Shown in pieces: positions 22,600 through 33,805 of a stretch of DNA of 64,000 nt; the stretch's first letter is position 1, and every line of letters begins with the position of its first letter. The notes beneath the pieces were generated by a model. That model ran no database searches, was not told where the DNA came from, and worked only from the letters and a program-made list of their open reading frames with translations. Both the position numbers and the translations under genes were made by a program. Where the stretch lies: positions 152,132,684 to 152,196,683 of the forward strand of contig OZ018331.1 in NCBI GenBank assembly GCA_963969495.1, in the 5' to 3' direction. Source of the DNA: Ceratothoa steindachneri. Taxonomy: Eukaryota; Arthropoda; Malacostraca; Isopoda; Cymothoidae.

Positions 22600-22943
22600 C
22601 AACTTTGCTGAAGATCGCGGCGATTGGACATGCTAACGGCGAGCTCGCGTTTCATTAGCATTTTGGGGGGGGGGGATAAGTTTTTCATATTTTTGTGATT
22701 TTATTTTTGTGCAAAAGGTGTATTTAGAAAGGATTATAATTGTTAACAAATACAGTTAAATAGATTCTAAACTCGGTATAAATTGTTTTATTTTGTTTTG
22801 GTGAGAAAGTGACTTTTGTTTACTTCGGTGGCCATCTTGATTAGCAGGTTTCAAACTTGCGCGCACAAATTTGGGTCCAATTCTTGTTGTTTGTAAGTTT
22901 TTTTTCTATTATTGTTCTTCTTTAAGTATGGCTGACTGATTAG
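22600..22943 (+). repeat. CR1-alpha/gamma-type 5' UTR fragment, opposite strand
   Basis: From about 22785 the sequence is the reverse complement of 38690-38800 (AAGTGACTTTTGTTTACTTC, GGTGGCCATCTTGATTAGC), the 5' UTR of the esterase-ORF1 CR1 elements. It ends in ATGGCTGACTGATTAGATG, the ORF1 start with Cys replaced by a stop. It abuts the 3' tail of the next CR1-alpha copy at 22944. A run of 13 G lies near 22663. Confidence 0.7.
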
Positions 22944-23204
22944 ATGTAAGAACATAAGAACATAAGAAAAGAAGGAGACTGCAAAAGACCATTCATGGCC
23001 TACACTTGGCAGCTCCTGTTCCAGTCAACACACAAAAGATTTCTTACCAGAGAAAAGTCATCAACATTGTCACCCTTTACAGGAGTTCGTCAGATCTAAT
23101 CTACAATATACATAAAATGCATCCAGAGGATTATGTCCATTCATGCAACCGCAAAATAATCTCCCCACTCCTTAGAAAAATATATACATATGTACATAAA
23201 AAAG

Positions 23205-24956
23205 TCAGTCCCATCTAGCAGCTTCATTCATATATTTATCTAATCTATTCTTAAAACTACCCAGAGAGGAGGCTTCTATCACATGTCTAGTGAGCCTATT
23301 CCATTCATCTACCACACGATTTGTAAACCAATTCCTCCCAATCTCCTTCCTAAACCTATACTTATCAAGCTTAAACCCATTGCTACGTGTCCTGTCATGT
23401 TCACTAAGTATAAGAACCTTACCCAGATCCCCTTTATTATATCCTTTTACCCATTTGAAGACTTCAATCAATTCCCCTCTGACTCTTCTCCTTTCCAATG
23501 TATGTAGATTTAGTTTTCTGAGCCTTTCAGCATAAGGTAAGTTCCTTAGCCCACCAATCATCTTTGTCATCCTTCTCTGCACACACTCAAGCAAATCAAT
23601 ATCCTTCCTATAATATGGTGACCAAAATTGTACTGCATAGTCTAGATGAGGCCTAACTAGCGCCAGATACAGTTTTAGAATGACTTCAGCACTCTTATTG
23701 CTTACACTCCTCCTAATGAATCCCAATATCCTATTAACTTTATTCTTAGCATTTAGGCATTGCTTTCTAGGACGAAGGTCTGAACTTACCAAAATACCCA
23801 AGTCCCTCTCACAATCGGTCCTCCCTAAATTTCTCCCCTTTAATTTATAACTATTCAGTGGATTATTTCTACCTATACTAAGTACACTACATTTGTCTAT
23901 GTTAAACTTCATTTGCCATTTCTCAGCCCAATTGGACAGAATGGTCAATTCCTCCTGCATTACAACAGCATCAGAATCAGCCCTAATGGCCCTACCTAGC
24001 TTAGTATCATCAGCAAATTTACTCAGGTCACTACTTATACCTATGTCAAGATCATTAATATAAATTAAGAATAGCAAGGGACCCAAAACAGATCCTTGCG
24101 GAACTCCACTGCTAACACACCCCCACTCAGATTTAACTCCATCTATACTAACTCTTTGCTGTCTGTCACCAAGCCATGACTGAATCCACCTAAATATACT
24201 GCCATCGATCCCGTGTGCTTTAACTTTGCTCAGAAGCCGTAAGTGTGGCACTCGATCAAAAGCCTTACTAAAGTCCAAGTATAAAATATCATAGTTTTCA
24301 TCCTTATCTGCTGCTTCATACACCTTACTATAAAAAGACAGCAAATTAGTCAGGCAGGATTTACCCTTACTAAAGCCATGCTGTGATTCTTTTATCAACT
24401 TATGCTTATCCAAGTGATCCCTAATATTCCTTGCTATAATAGATTCCATTATTTTCCCTACCACTGATGTCAAACTTACTGGTCTGTAATTAGACATATT
24501 TGTTTTATCCCCTTTCTTAAATATAGGTATCACATTGGCTTTCTTCCATGCCACTGGCACAATGCCACTCTCCAATGATTTTCTAAAGATGCATGCTAGG
24601 GGCTCACTTAACACATCCTTACATTCTTTCAAAATTCTAGGAAAGACCTCATCAGGACCGGGTGCTTTACTACTTTTGATTTTATCAATTTCCTTTGTCA
24701 CTATCTCCTTTGTGATCAAGATATCCTTTAATTTCTCTTCATCATTACCCCGAAAGATCATTGACACCTCGGGTATATTTAGAGTATCCTCCTGTGTAAA
24801 TACTGAGAGAAAAAAGTCATTTAGCATTCCAGCCATTGAGTCCCTATCACTCACTAATTCTCCATTGGAATCTATAAGTGGGCCTATTTTATCTCTAACC
24901 TTAGTTTTGTATAATTGATAAAAACTTTTAGGATCTTCCTTTGCCCTATTTGCCAC
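23205..24956 (-). pseudogene. CR1-alpha ORF2, reverse transcriptase part
   Basis: 583 codons with PGPDEVFPRILKECK, VIPIFKKGDKTNMSNYRPV, QHGFSKGKSC, YLDFSKAFDRVPH, SGVPQGSVLGPLLFLIYIND and FADDTKLG (catalytic Asp pair), then the thumb with LGFIRRSVSNKS and HLDYAVQFWSPYY and the end FTNRVVDEWNRL. This is a full CR1-type RT. It is out of frame with the endonuclease because TAAC is missing at about 24990: the sister copy has CTAACTAACTTTTTAAC, this one CTAACTTTTTAAC. The listed start is internal to ORF2. Confidence 0.9.
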
Positions 24957-24979
24957 TTTAATTTCATAATTTCTCCTTG

Positions 24980-26128
24980 CTACTCTAACTTTTTAACATC
25001 TCTTGCTAGTTCATTATATATCTGCCTTAAGTGATCCTCTCCATTTTTTATTTTCCTATAAATGCCCTTTTTAATGCCAATATAATGCTTAATTTTATCT
25101 GTCATCCATTTTGGGTCATTATTTTTAGTCCTAATCTCCTTATAAGGAATGTTAATCATCTGACCTGTAATTAATTGCTCAATTATTCTTTCATACTTCT
25201 CTTCAATTGTAATCTCTTCCTCCTGGTGATTATTGTCTCCACTAACTGATATCATTGAATCTATTCCTGAATTGATTTCATTGCCTGGTTTCTGTACAAC
25301 TGCCTCCAGGTAAGTCCTTAGCCCATTATAATTTGCTCTTCTAAAGTCAGGAATTTTAACATTGTTCATGCTACTATCAATACCATTCCATTTCATCTTG
25401 AATCTAATTTCACAATGGTCACTATTACCCAAATTTCCTCCAATCTCAGTATCCTTAATAACTTCTTCCCTATTTGTCAGAACTAAATCCAGTATATTAT
25501 TACCTCTAGTGGGTGCGTTAATAATCTGCCTCAGAAAATTATCTTGGACAACATTCAAAAATTCCTCAGCCTCCTGATCACCCACAAGAGCTTCCCAGTC
25601 TATATTTCTGTAATTAAAATCGCCCATTATACACACATGCTTACTTCTACATGCCCGTTCAATCTCCTGCCACAGAAGATTTGAAGCTTCCTTACTAAGA
25701 TTTGGTGGTCTGTATAATAATCCTATGACAAGCTTGTTTTTACCTTCCTTTACATTTAGCCATAATGACTCTGTGTTATCATCTAATTTAATTGTACTGT
25801 TTACACAACACTGGAGATTATCTTTAATATAAATAATAACCCCTCCTCCTCTCTTCCTATTCCTATCTGTATGGAACATGTTAAAGCCCTCAATCTCAGG
25901 TTTAAAGTGATTTCCTGCCAAATCAAGCCATGACTCTGTTATCGCAATTATATCAAAATTCTCTTCACTCGCTAACGCTCTTAAGAGATCTATCTTATTC
26001 CTTATACTCCAACCATTTGTGTAGTATATTTTTAAGTTTTTTTTATTATTCCCATCTTCATTGCATCGTGCTTTTCTATTCCTAGTTATCTGCTCATTCA
26101 CTTGTGCATTAGTCCCTCTATAACGCAT
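24980..26128 (-). pseudogene. CR1-alpha ORF2, AP-type endonuclease part
   Basis: 382 codons: IYYTNGWSIRNKIDLL, AITESWLDL, RGGGVIIYIKDN, VIGLLYRPPN, IMGDFNYRNIDW and LGNSDHCEIRF, the N, E, D-N and S-D-H residues of an apurinic-type endonuclease that nicks target DNA. After it come the linker NDPKWMTDKIKHYIGIKKGIY. It ends at the 4-bp deletion. The first Met at 26128 is 98 bases from the ORF1 stop. Confidence 0.9.
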
Positions 26129-26226
26129 CAGTATGCCCTCTCCCTTAGCTATTCCTCTATCTCTGCATCCCTTCCATTTCCTACACCTGCCCTCTATTCC
26201 TGTTATTCCCTTACCTCTAACAGCTT

Positions 26227-27246
26227 CTAGTTTCCCACCCGTAAGGACCTAATCACACTATCCAGCTCCCCCCATAGAACCTCAACACCTGCCCGACTAA
26301 GATGGAGCCCATCCATCGCATACAACCTCCTATTCCCGTAAAACCCTCCCCAGACATCTACAAACACCAATCCTAACTCCTCACACAGTCCTTTCACAAA
26401 TTCATTCAAACCAATTGCACGCGACAACCATTCTACCCCCACATCCAATCTTGGAAGCACACCAGAAACAACACCTTTTACCCTGCTTTTACTCATCCTT
26501 TCAACTAACCTTTTATACTGCTCACGTAACTCACATGTACCCACCTTCTTTACATCATTCACTCCCACATGCGTAATCACAACTGCATCCCTCTCACACC
26601 CAGAAACCAGCCTATCATACCTCTCACAAACATCACTTACACCAGCACCCGGCAGACAAACTCTCATTCCCTTCCACTTGCTATCACTCAACTTCCTATC
26701 TAAATACCTAATCTGAGAGTCACCCATCACTAGCACCTCAGTCATTCTCCTATTCTGTCTTGGCCTAACATTACCCTCCCTCCTGCTCTCAGTCACACTA
26801 CCACCCATCCTGCTTTCATCCACAATCACACCAGGCAAATCACTTTCACACTCTTCCTCTCTCAGGACATTGAATCTGTTAGTCAACCTAACAGGTTCTA
26901 TGTCCCTCTCATTCACACACCTAACCTGTCCTAACTTATCTATCCTATCCATTTTCACCCACCATTCATCATCACTCACAACTTCCACACTGTTCCCAGT
27001 CCTAGCCCTATCTTCCACCCTCTTAGCACTAATCTCACCCTTCAATCGCACACTTGCATCTCTTCTCACCTCAAACACCAAATCATTCAACCTCTTACAT
27101 TCCCCACTCAACCTCCTAACCTCCCCTTCCAGAAAACACACACGGCATTCAGTTACATTCACTCTCCTTTCAACTCCACATGCATCACACACCACATACA
27201 CACTACTTTCAAACGGCATGCTCTCACCATCTATACAAACAGCCAT
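26227..27246 (-). CDS. CR1-alpha ORF1: zinc-ribbon plus SGNH esterase protein
   Basis: 339 codons. The N terminus has CDACGVERRVNVTECRVC (two CxxC pairs) followed by a short coiled coil (EGEVRRLSGECKRLNDLVFE). The C-terminal half is an SGNH-type esterase: VLVMGDSQIRYLDRKL (GDS, nucleophile Ser), ITHVGVNDVKK (GxND) and MDGLHLSRAG (DxxH). CR1 ORF1 proteins with esterase and zinc-finger domains are an established class; the substrate is not known. The frame is open throughout. Confidence 0.85.
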   Translation of the reverse strand: MAVCIDGESMPFESSVYVVCDACGVERRVNVTECRVCFLEGEVRRLSGECKRLNDLVFEVRRDASVRLKGEISAKRVEDRARTGNSVEVVSDDEWWVKMDRIDKLGQVRCVNERDIEPVRLTNRFNVLREEECESDLPGVIVDESRMGGSVTESRREGNVRPRQNRRMTEVLVMGDSQIRYLDRKLSDSKWKGMRVCLPGAGVSDVCERYDRLVSGCERDAVVITHVGVNDVKKVGTCELREQYKRLVERMSKSRVKGVVSGVLPRLDVGVEWLSRAIGLNEFVKGLCEELGLVFVDVWGGFYGNRRLYAMDGLHLSRAGVEVLWGELDSVIRSLRVGN

Positions 27247-27290
27247 ACTCTCAGAAATTTACTAAGGAAAAAGTTAACACTCACCAAAAA

Positions 27291-27481
27291 AAATTCTTGC
27301 TCAGGATTGCTGCCAGTTATCTTCCCCAAAAGTATTAATCACTAATGTATTTATTACACAGTGATTGATGTATTAAATAAATACAAGAAAAACTATACAC
27401 CCAAATCAGTATTATATCCCAATCTTACAATGAGAATCAAGAGCTTCCTGCAAGACAACCTTCCAGAACAAAGCCAGACAG
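27291..27481. other. Sequence upstream of CR1-alpha ORF1
   Basis: Probably 5' UTR of the CR1-alpha copy in part; no other identity seen. Confidence 0.35.
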
Positions 27482-28660
27482 GGTAATACTTCAGATTCGG
27501 GGCGCACGGTAGATGGCGCTGTTAGTCGGCTACAATTTTGGGCTACAGCATATCTCTTATGACATCAGACGGTAGCGTCAGATGTGACTAATCACTGCAT
27601 TATATTTTTTGTTGTTTTGGGGATTTGTAACTTTTAGTCTATTATTTAATAAATATCCCCGCTCTGCTCATTTATAGTTTTTTTCTAAGTTAGGTAAGGT
27701 TTCTTGATGTCTTTTATTGTTTTTTGTTCTGTTTTCAGATTTTTTGTTTACTGCCAACAATAACAGCTTCTTACTGGCAACATCGTAGCTTATAAATAGG
27801 ACCCGTTTTGCAAATGTTTTTCTTTCGTTATTGTGTTTTCGTGCTCTCCATGTGCTTCTTTGTTATTCGAATTCGGCTTTACTTTGTATGATCGCAAAAA
27901 ACTTTTAGATTATCTAGAGGCGCATAAACTAATCAAGAAACCTATAAAAGCAAGAATTGTTTGTTATTAGGTTAGGTTTATCTGCCAGTAAAAAGCTGTT
28001 GTGGAGCAAAACCCCCCAGTAAATTCAAGGGGACTGCTCGTGGGGGAGATATCACTGCAGGGGGACCACCCTGCGATGATCCTGAGTTTCAATCAATGGG
28101 TGGGGGTCTAGGGGGCCAATATATACTCATATACAAAAAAATATTACGCCGATATTGTTCACATCTGACATCATAAGAGATATGCTGTAATAATAATAAT
28201 AATAATATTTATATAGCGCGTTTATAACTATTCGCCAATCTGGCCAAGTTTCAAAGGGGCTGGATGGTATATTAGGGTCTGAGTGACTGCACAAAGTCTG
28301 ATTCAACCCAGAAATTGTGGGCAAACCCCAATGTCAGTTTAGAAATACCATACATCTATGATTAAGCGATTAAATAAATTATGGTATACATACCACCGTC
28401 AGTAATTAGGAGCATTCATTAGAAGCTAGTGTGTTTAAAATATACATATACAGTTTGCTAATAAATAATTTATGGTATACATACCACCGTCAACAATTTG
28501 GCTATTAATACAGTTCATTGGAACCTACTGTGTCCAAAAATACACATATGCATACATATATGTATATATACATGCATACACACATATATTATAACTTATA
28601 ATCCAAAATTGCAACGGACTAATAGCGCCATCTACCGTGCGCCCCGAATCTGGTGTTACC
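27482..28660. mobile_element. DNA element with ~40-bp terminal inverted repeats, non-coding
   Basis: GGTAATACTTCAGATTCGGG at the left end and GGTAACACCAGATTCGGGGC (reverse complement) at the right share a ~36-bp inverted repeat with a single mismatch through GGCGCACGGTAGATGGCGCT.TTAGTC. A second inner inverted pair (AGCATATCTCTTATGA at 27546 and its complement near 28170) suggests one element inside another or a later insert at 28190-28600. No transposase is seen. The target duplication is ambiguous (TA possible). A related end lies at 55657-55700. Confidence 0.7.
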
Positions 28661-28667
28661 GTAGAAA

Positions 28668-29904
28668 GTATCCAATTTAAAACCTTCCCACATATCCCAT
28701 GCAGCTTTAATTTATGAACTAGTCTTCTATGTGGAACCTTATCAAAAGCTTTGCTGAAATCTAAGTAGATCACATCAACTTTCTCACCCCTATCTAACTC
28801 TTTAGTTACATAATCCATAAAATCCAGTAAATTAGTTAAACACGATCTACCTTTTCTAAAACCATGCTGAGCATCATGATCAGAAATTCCCTTCTTAACC
28901 ATCTTCTCAAGAATTTTACAGACTATAGAAGTTAAGCTTACCGGTCTAAAGTTATTTGGATCCTCTTTGCTTCCCTTTTTAAAAATTGGCACTACATTTG
29001 CCAATTTCCAATCATTTGGTATTTCTCCAGACTCTAGTGATCTAATAAATATCTTCTCAAGAGCTACTGCAATACTTTCTACACCTTCTTTGAGTATCCT
29101 AGAATGAATGTTGTCAGGGCCAGATGCCTTACTAGTATTTAACTGCATTATAAGCCCTTTAATTTCTTCCCTGTCTATATTAATAGAATTTATCACTACT
29201 TCCCTTGAACTAGAATTATCATCAATTAATCTAACTGGTTTCTCTTCTGTGAATACTGAAGCAAAATGATCATTAAGGACCTCTACTATTTCCTCATCAG
29301 ATTCTTTCAAAACCCCTTCATATTTAATAGGCCCTATTTTATTACTGTTAGATTTATTATTGATTCTATAATAGCTAAAGAATTTTTTAGGATCTTTATT
29401 ATTATTTTTAGCTAAATTAATTTCTGCTGTCCTTTTGGTCTTCTTAATAATCTTATTTAGTTCATTTCTGGTTGACCTATAATGGTTTAAATTATCTAAA
29501 CTACTCTCCCTTTGTAATCTCTGGTATGCTCTTTTTTTCTCTGAAACTTTATTAGCTATTTCTTGATTCCACCATAATGGTTTCCTACATTTCTTCCTAA
29601 TAGACTTCATCGGGATACACTGTTCCTGAACCATGTTTAATATAGTCTTAAAAATATCCCACATCTCATAAGTATTCTTTCCATGGAATTCTATATCCCA
29701 CCTAATCTGATTTAGCATGCCGCGTAATTTATCGTAATCTCCCCGATAAAAATTTGGAATTTTTGTGGAGTTTGTCGTTGTTCTACCCTTAACTATTTGC
29801 AAATTAAACCGAACCATCTGATGATCACTGTTTCCCAATGATTCCCCTACACTCAATCCTTGAACTAAGTGATCATCATTTGAAAGAATTAGATCTAATA
29901 TATT
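28668..29904 (-). pseudogene. CR1-gamma ORF2, late endonuclease to RT palm (part 3 of a split element)
   Basis: Minus strand: LDLILSNDDHLVQGL, SLGNSDHQMVRFNL (SDH), KKCRKPLWWNQEIANK, ASGPDNIHSRILKEGVE, VVPIFKKGSKEDPNNFRPV, HGFRKGRSCLTNLLDFM, IYLDFSKAFDKVPHRRLVHK, HGICGKVLNWI. It is open but cut at 28668 beside the inverted-repeat element. Its 5' end joins, once the CR1-alpha block 29905-33123 is removed, to 33124-33467 (..FVNKPTRGANI). One deletion drops a few codons after KKGISD. Confidence 0.85.
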
Positions 29905-30165
29905 AAGAACATAAGAACATAAGAAAAGAAGGAGACTGCAAAAGACCATTCATGGCCTACACTTGGCAGCTCCTGTTCCATTCAACACACAAAAGATTTC
30001 TTACCAGAGAAAAGTCATCAACATTGTCACCCTTAACAGGAGTTCGTCAGATCTAATCTACAATATACATAAAATGCATCCAGAGGATTATGTCCATTCA
30101 TGCAACCGCAAAATATAATCTTCCCACTCCTTAGAAAAATATATACATATGTACATAAAAAAAAG

Positions 30166-30873
30166 TCAGTCCCATCTAGCAGCTTCATCCATATATTTAT
30201 CGAATCTATTCTTAAAACTACCCAGAGAGGAGGCTTCTATCACATGCCTAGTGAGCCTATTCCATTCATCTACCACACGATTTGTAAACCAATTCCTCCC
30301 AATCTCCTTCCTAAACCTATACTTATCAAGCTTAAACCCATTGCTACGTGTCCTGTCATGTTCACTAAGTATAAGAACCTTACCCAGATCCCCTTTATTA
30401 TATCCTTTTACCCATTTGAAGACTTCAATCAATTCCCCTCTGACTCTTCTCCTTTCCAATGTATGTAGATTTAGTTTTCTGAGCCTTTCACCATAAGGTA
30501 AGTTCCTTAGCCCACCAATCATCTTTGTCATCCTTCTCTGCACAGACTCAAGCAAATCAATATCCTTCCTATAATAGGGTGACCAAAATTGTACTGCATA
30601 GTCTAGATGAGGCCTAACTAGCGCCAGATACAGTTTTAGAATGACTTCAGCACTCTTATTGCTTACACTTCTCCTAATGAATCCCAATATCCTATTAGCT
30701 TTATTCTTAGCATTTAGGCATTGCTTTCTAGGACGAAGGTCTGAACTTACCAAAATACCCAAGTCCCTCTCACAATCGGTCCTCCCTAAATTACTCCCAT
30801 TTAATTTATAACTATTCAGTGGATTATTTCTACCTATACTAAGTACACTACATTTGTCTATGTTAAACTTCAT
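30166..30873 (-). pseudogene. CR1-alpha RT C-terminal fragment
   Basis: 235 codons identical or nearly so to the end of the 23205-24956 frame, from MKFNIDKCSVLSIGR to YMDEAARWD. It is 5'-truncated just after the catalytic site region, at 30873. Its 3' UTR and tail extend to 29905. Confidence 0.88.
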
Positions 30874-30980
30874 TTACTTAGTGAACATGACAGGACACAT
30901 AGCAATGGGTTTAAGCTTGATAAGTATAGGTTTAGGAAGGAGATTGGGAGGAATTGGTTTACAAATCGTGTGGTAGATGA
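30874..30980 (+). repeat. Inverted CR1-alpha RT fragment
   Basis: Plus-strand sequence encoding LSEHDRTHSNGFKLDKYRF and NWFTNRVVDE, i.e. the same segment as in the minus-strand neighbour at 30270-30390. It directly precedes the next CR1-alpha tail. Confidence 0.85.
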
Positions 30981-33115
30981 ATAAGAACATAAGAAAAGAA
31001 GGAGACTGCAAAAGACCATTCATAGCCTACACTTGGCAGCTCCTGTTCCAGTCAACACACAAAAGATTTCTTACCAGAGAAAAGTCATCAACATTGTCAC
31101 CCTTTACAGGAGTTTGTCAGATCTAATATACAATATACATAAAATGCATCCAGAGCATTATGTCCATTCATGCAACCGCAAAATATAATCTCCCCACTCC
31201 TTAGAAAAATATATACATATGTACATAAAAAAAAGTCAGTCCCATCTAGCAGCTTCATCCATATATTTATCGAATCTATTCTTAAAACTACCCAGAGAGG
31301 AGGCTTCTATCACATGCCTAGTGAGCCTATTCCATTCATCTACCACACGATTTGTAAACCAATTCCTCCCAATCTCCTTCCTAAACCTATACTTATCAAG
31401 CTTAAACCCATTGCTACGTGTCCTGTCATGTTCACTAAGTATAAGAACCTTACCCAGATCCCCTTTATTATATCCTTTTACCCATTTGAAGACTTCAATC
31501 AATTCCCCTCTGACTCTTCTCCTTTCTAATGTATGTAGATTTAGTTTTCTGAGCCTTTCACCATAGGGTAAGTTCCTTAGCCCACCAATCATCTTTGTCA
31601 TCCTTCTCTGCACAGACTCAAGCAAATCAATATCCTTCCTATAATATGGTGACCAAAATTGTACTGCATAGTCTAGATGAGGCCTAACTAGCGCCAGATA
31701 CAGTTTTAGAATGACTTCAGCACTCTTATTGCTTACACTCCTCCTAATGAATCCCAATATCCTATTAGCTTTATTCTTAGCATTTAGACATTGCTTTCTA
31801 GGACAAAGGTCTGAACTTACCAAAATACCCAAGTCTCTCTCACAATCAGTCCTCCCTAAAATTCTGCCATTTAATTTATAACTATTCAATGGATTATTTC
31901 TACCTATACTAAGTACACTACATTTGTCTATGTTAAACTTCATTTGCCATTTCTCGGCCCAATTGGACAGAATGGTCAATTCCTCCTGCATTACAACAGC
32001 ATCAGAATCAGCCCTAATGGCCCTACCTAGCTTAGTATCATCAGCAAATTTACTCAGGTCACTACTTATACCTATGTCAAGATCATTAATATAAATTAAG
32101 AATAGCAAGGGACCCAAAACAGATCCTTGAGGAACTCCACTGCTAACACACCCCCACTCAGATTTAACTCCATCTATACTAACTCTTTGCTGTCTGTCAC
32201 CAAGCCATGACTGAATCCACCTAAATATACTGCCATCGATCCCGTGTGCTTTAACTTTGCTCAGAAGTCGTAAGTGTGGCACTCGATCAAAAGCCTTACT
32301 AAAGTCCAAATAAAATATCATAGTTTTCATCATTATCTGCTGCTTCATACACCTTACTATAAAAAGACAGCAAATTAGTGAGACAGGATTTACCCTTACT
32401 AAAGCCATGCTGTGATTCTTTTATCAACTTATGCTTATCCAAGTGATCTCTAATATTCCTTGCTATAATAGATTCCATCATTTTCCCTACCACTGATGTC
32501 AAAATTACTGGTCTGTAATTAGACATATTTGTTTTATCCCCTTTCTTAAATATAGGTATCACATTGGCTTTCTTCCATGCCACTGGCACAATGCCACTCT
32601 CCAATGATTTTCTAAAGATGCATGCTAGGGGCTCACTTAACACATCCTTACAATCTTTCAAAATTCTAGGAAAGAGCTCATCAGGACCGGGTGCTTTACT
32701 ACTTTTGATTTTATCAATTTCCTTTGTCACTATCTCCTCTGTGATCAAGATATCCTTTAATTTCTCTTCATCATTCCCCCGAAAGATCATTGACACCTCA
32801 GGTATATTTAGAGTATCCTCCTGTGTAAATACTGAGAGAAAAAAGTCATTTAGCATTCCAGCCATTGAGTCCCTATCACTCACTAATTCTCCATTGGAAT
32901 CTATAAGTGGGCCTATTTTATCTCTAACCTTAGTTTTGTATAATTGATAAAAACTTTTAGGATCTTCCTTTGCCCTATTTGCCACTTTAATTTCATAATT
33001 TCTCCTTGCTACTCTAACTAACTTTTTAACATCTCTTGCTAGTTCATTATATCTCTGCCTTAAGTGATCCTCCCCATTTTTTATTTTCCTATAAATGCCC
33101 TTTTTAATGCCAATA
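30981..33115 (-). pseudogene. CR1-alpha ORF2 RT, 5'-truncated, with one frameshift
   Basis: Minus strand 33060-32299 covers KDPKSFYQLYKTKV, PGPDELFPRIL and FSKGKSCLTNLL; 32330-31236 covers YLDFSKAFDRVPH, VPQGSVLGPLLF, FADDTKLG to the C terminus. A 2-bp deletion at about 32308 (CCAAATAAAATA against CCAAGTATAAAATA in the 22944-27290 copy) shifts the frame at DILYLDFSK. Otherwise it is very similar to that copy, and it retains the CTAA repeat lost there. Confidence 0.88.
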
Positions 33116-33123
33116 TAATGCCA

Positions 33124-33467
33124 ATATTGGCACCCCTTGTTGGCTTATTAACAAATTGGATCAAAAAGTTATCCTCAAAACACTCCATAAACTTACAACT
33201 TGCTCTATCTCTTCCTATCATATTTTCCCAGTCTACAGAAGTTAAATTAAAGTCACCCAGAATAACTGTATCTTCTTTGCATCCTTTACTTATTTCTCTA
33301 ATCATTAACTCACCGATGCAATCAGCCTGTCCTGGTGGTCTATAAAAAGCTCCCAGGTGTATTTTCCTATTTTTACCAACCTTAATATCTATCCATAATG
33401 ATTCGCCTTCTCCTTGCTTTATAGAGTTATTTAGATTTGAAGAAATGCCATTTCTAATATAAATAAT
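33124..33467 (-). pseudogene. CR1-gamma ORF2 endonuclease middle (part 2 of the split element)
   Basis: Minus strand: IIYIRNGISSNLNN, ESLWIDIKVGKNRKIHLGAF, YRPPGQADCIGELMIREISK, VILGDFNLTSVDWENMIG, CFEDNFLIQFVNKPTRGAN. It lies between the CR1-alpha block and the tail of the CR1-beta copy. Sequence before it in the protein (..EGYTMYISQRRDR) is at 38096-38300, beyond the inserted CR1-beta; about a dozen bases at the join are missing. Confidence 0.85.
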
Positions 33468-33489
33468 AACATAACATAACATAACATAA

Positions 33490-33805
33490 TTACACGGATG
33501 ACAAAAGCCACAAGGGCCTATCAAAGGTCATCCGCCTCCGTCAAAACCCACCCACAAAAAGCACCATCACCAGGGGAAGACAAAATCAAAGTCCCCCACA
33601 ATATAATATAACGGATGACAAAAGCCACAAGGGCTCATCATAGGTCATCCGAGTCAAGCGGCCTCTTTTTCAAGGCACCCAAACTCCCAGGAAGACTACA
33701 TCCAGAGGATTGCATCCAGAAACAAGGGTATCACCAATCAAGGCTTGTCAAGAACTAAATCATGCAGCTATAGATATATACAAACAATATTAATATATAC
33801 AAAAC
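33490..33805 (-). promoter_or_regulatory. CR1-beta 3' UTR with duplicated stem-loop
   Basis: Two segments (33495-33534 and 33612-33651) each have CGGATGAC and GTCATCCG arms around a ~24-base loop containing GCC..GGGC. LINE reverse transcriptases of the CR1/L2 type are thought to recognise 3' UTR hairpins, so these are the candidate recognition elements. Every CR1-beta copy in the window keeps both. Confidence 0.65.

Larger units (their letters stand above)
22944..27290 (-). mobile_element. Near full-length CR1-alpha copy
   Basis: Minus strand: ORF1 (26227-27246), endonuclease (24980-26128), RT (23205-24956), 3' UTR and a terminal TTATGTTC repeat (TAAGAACATAAGAAC on the plus strand at 22952). 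The 5' border is about 27290, not exactly defined. One 4-bp deletion breaks ORF2 between endonuclease and RT. Confidence 0.88.
29905..33123 (-). mobile_element. CR1-alpha block (two 3' ends) inserted in CR1-gamma
   Basis: Two CR1-alpha 3' segments lie head to tail on the minus strand, each with the TTATGTTC-type tail (at 29905 and 30984), separated by 107 bases of inverted CR1-alpha sequence (30874-30980). The block is bounded by ATATT on both sides (29900-29904 and 33124-33128), consistent with a target duplication. Removing it restores the CR1-gamma frame. The oldest event order inside the block is unclear. Confidence 0.75.

Noticed and set aside
24535..24918. Plus-strand open frame opposite the CR1-alpha RT, repeated at 32564-32947
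   Set aside because: It lies antisense to a clear RT and recurs only because the element recurs; no domain of its own. The same holds for antisense frames at 30100-30500, 31170-31566, 34023-34667, 36808-37423, 39721-40336, 42476-43120 and 45376-46761.
30874..30980. Classic twin-priming inversion of a CR1-alpha insertion
   Set aside because: The inverted segment repeats sequence already present in the adjoining fragment rather than the sequence upstream of it, so simple twin priming does not explain it.
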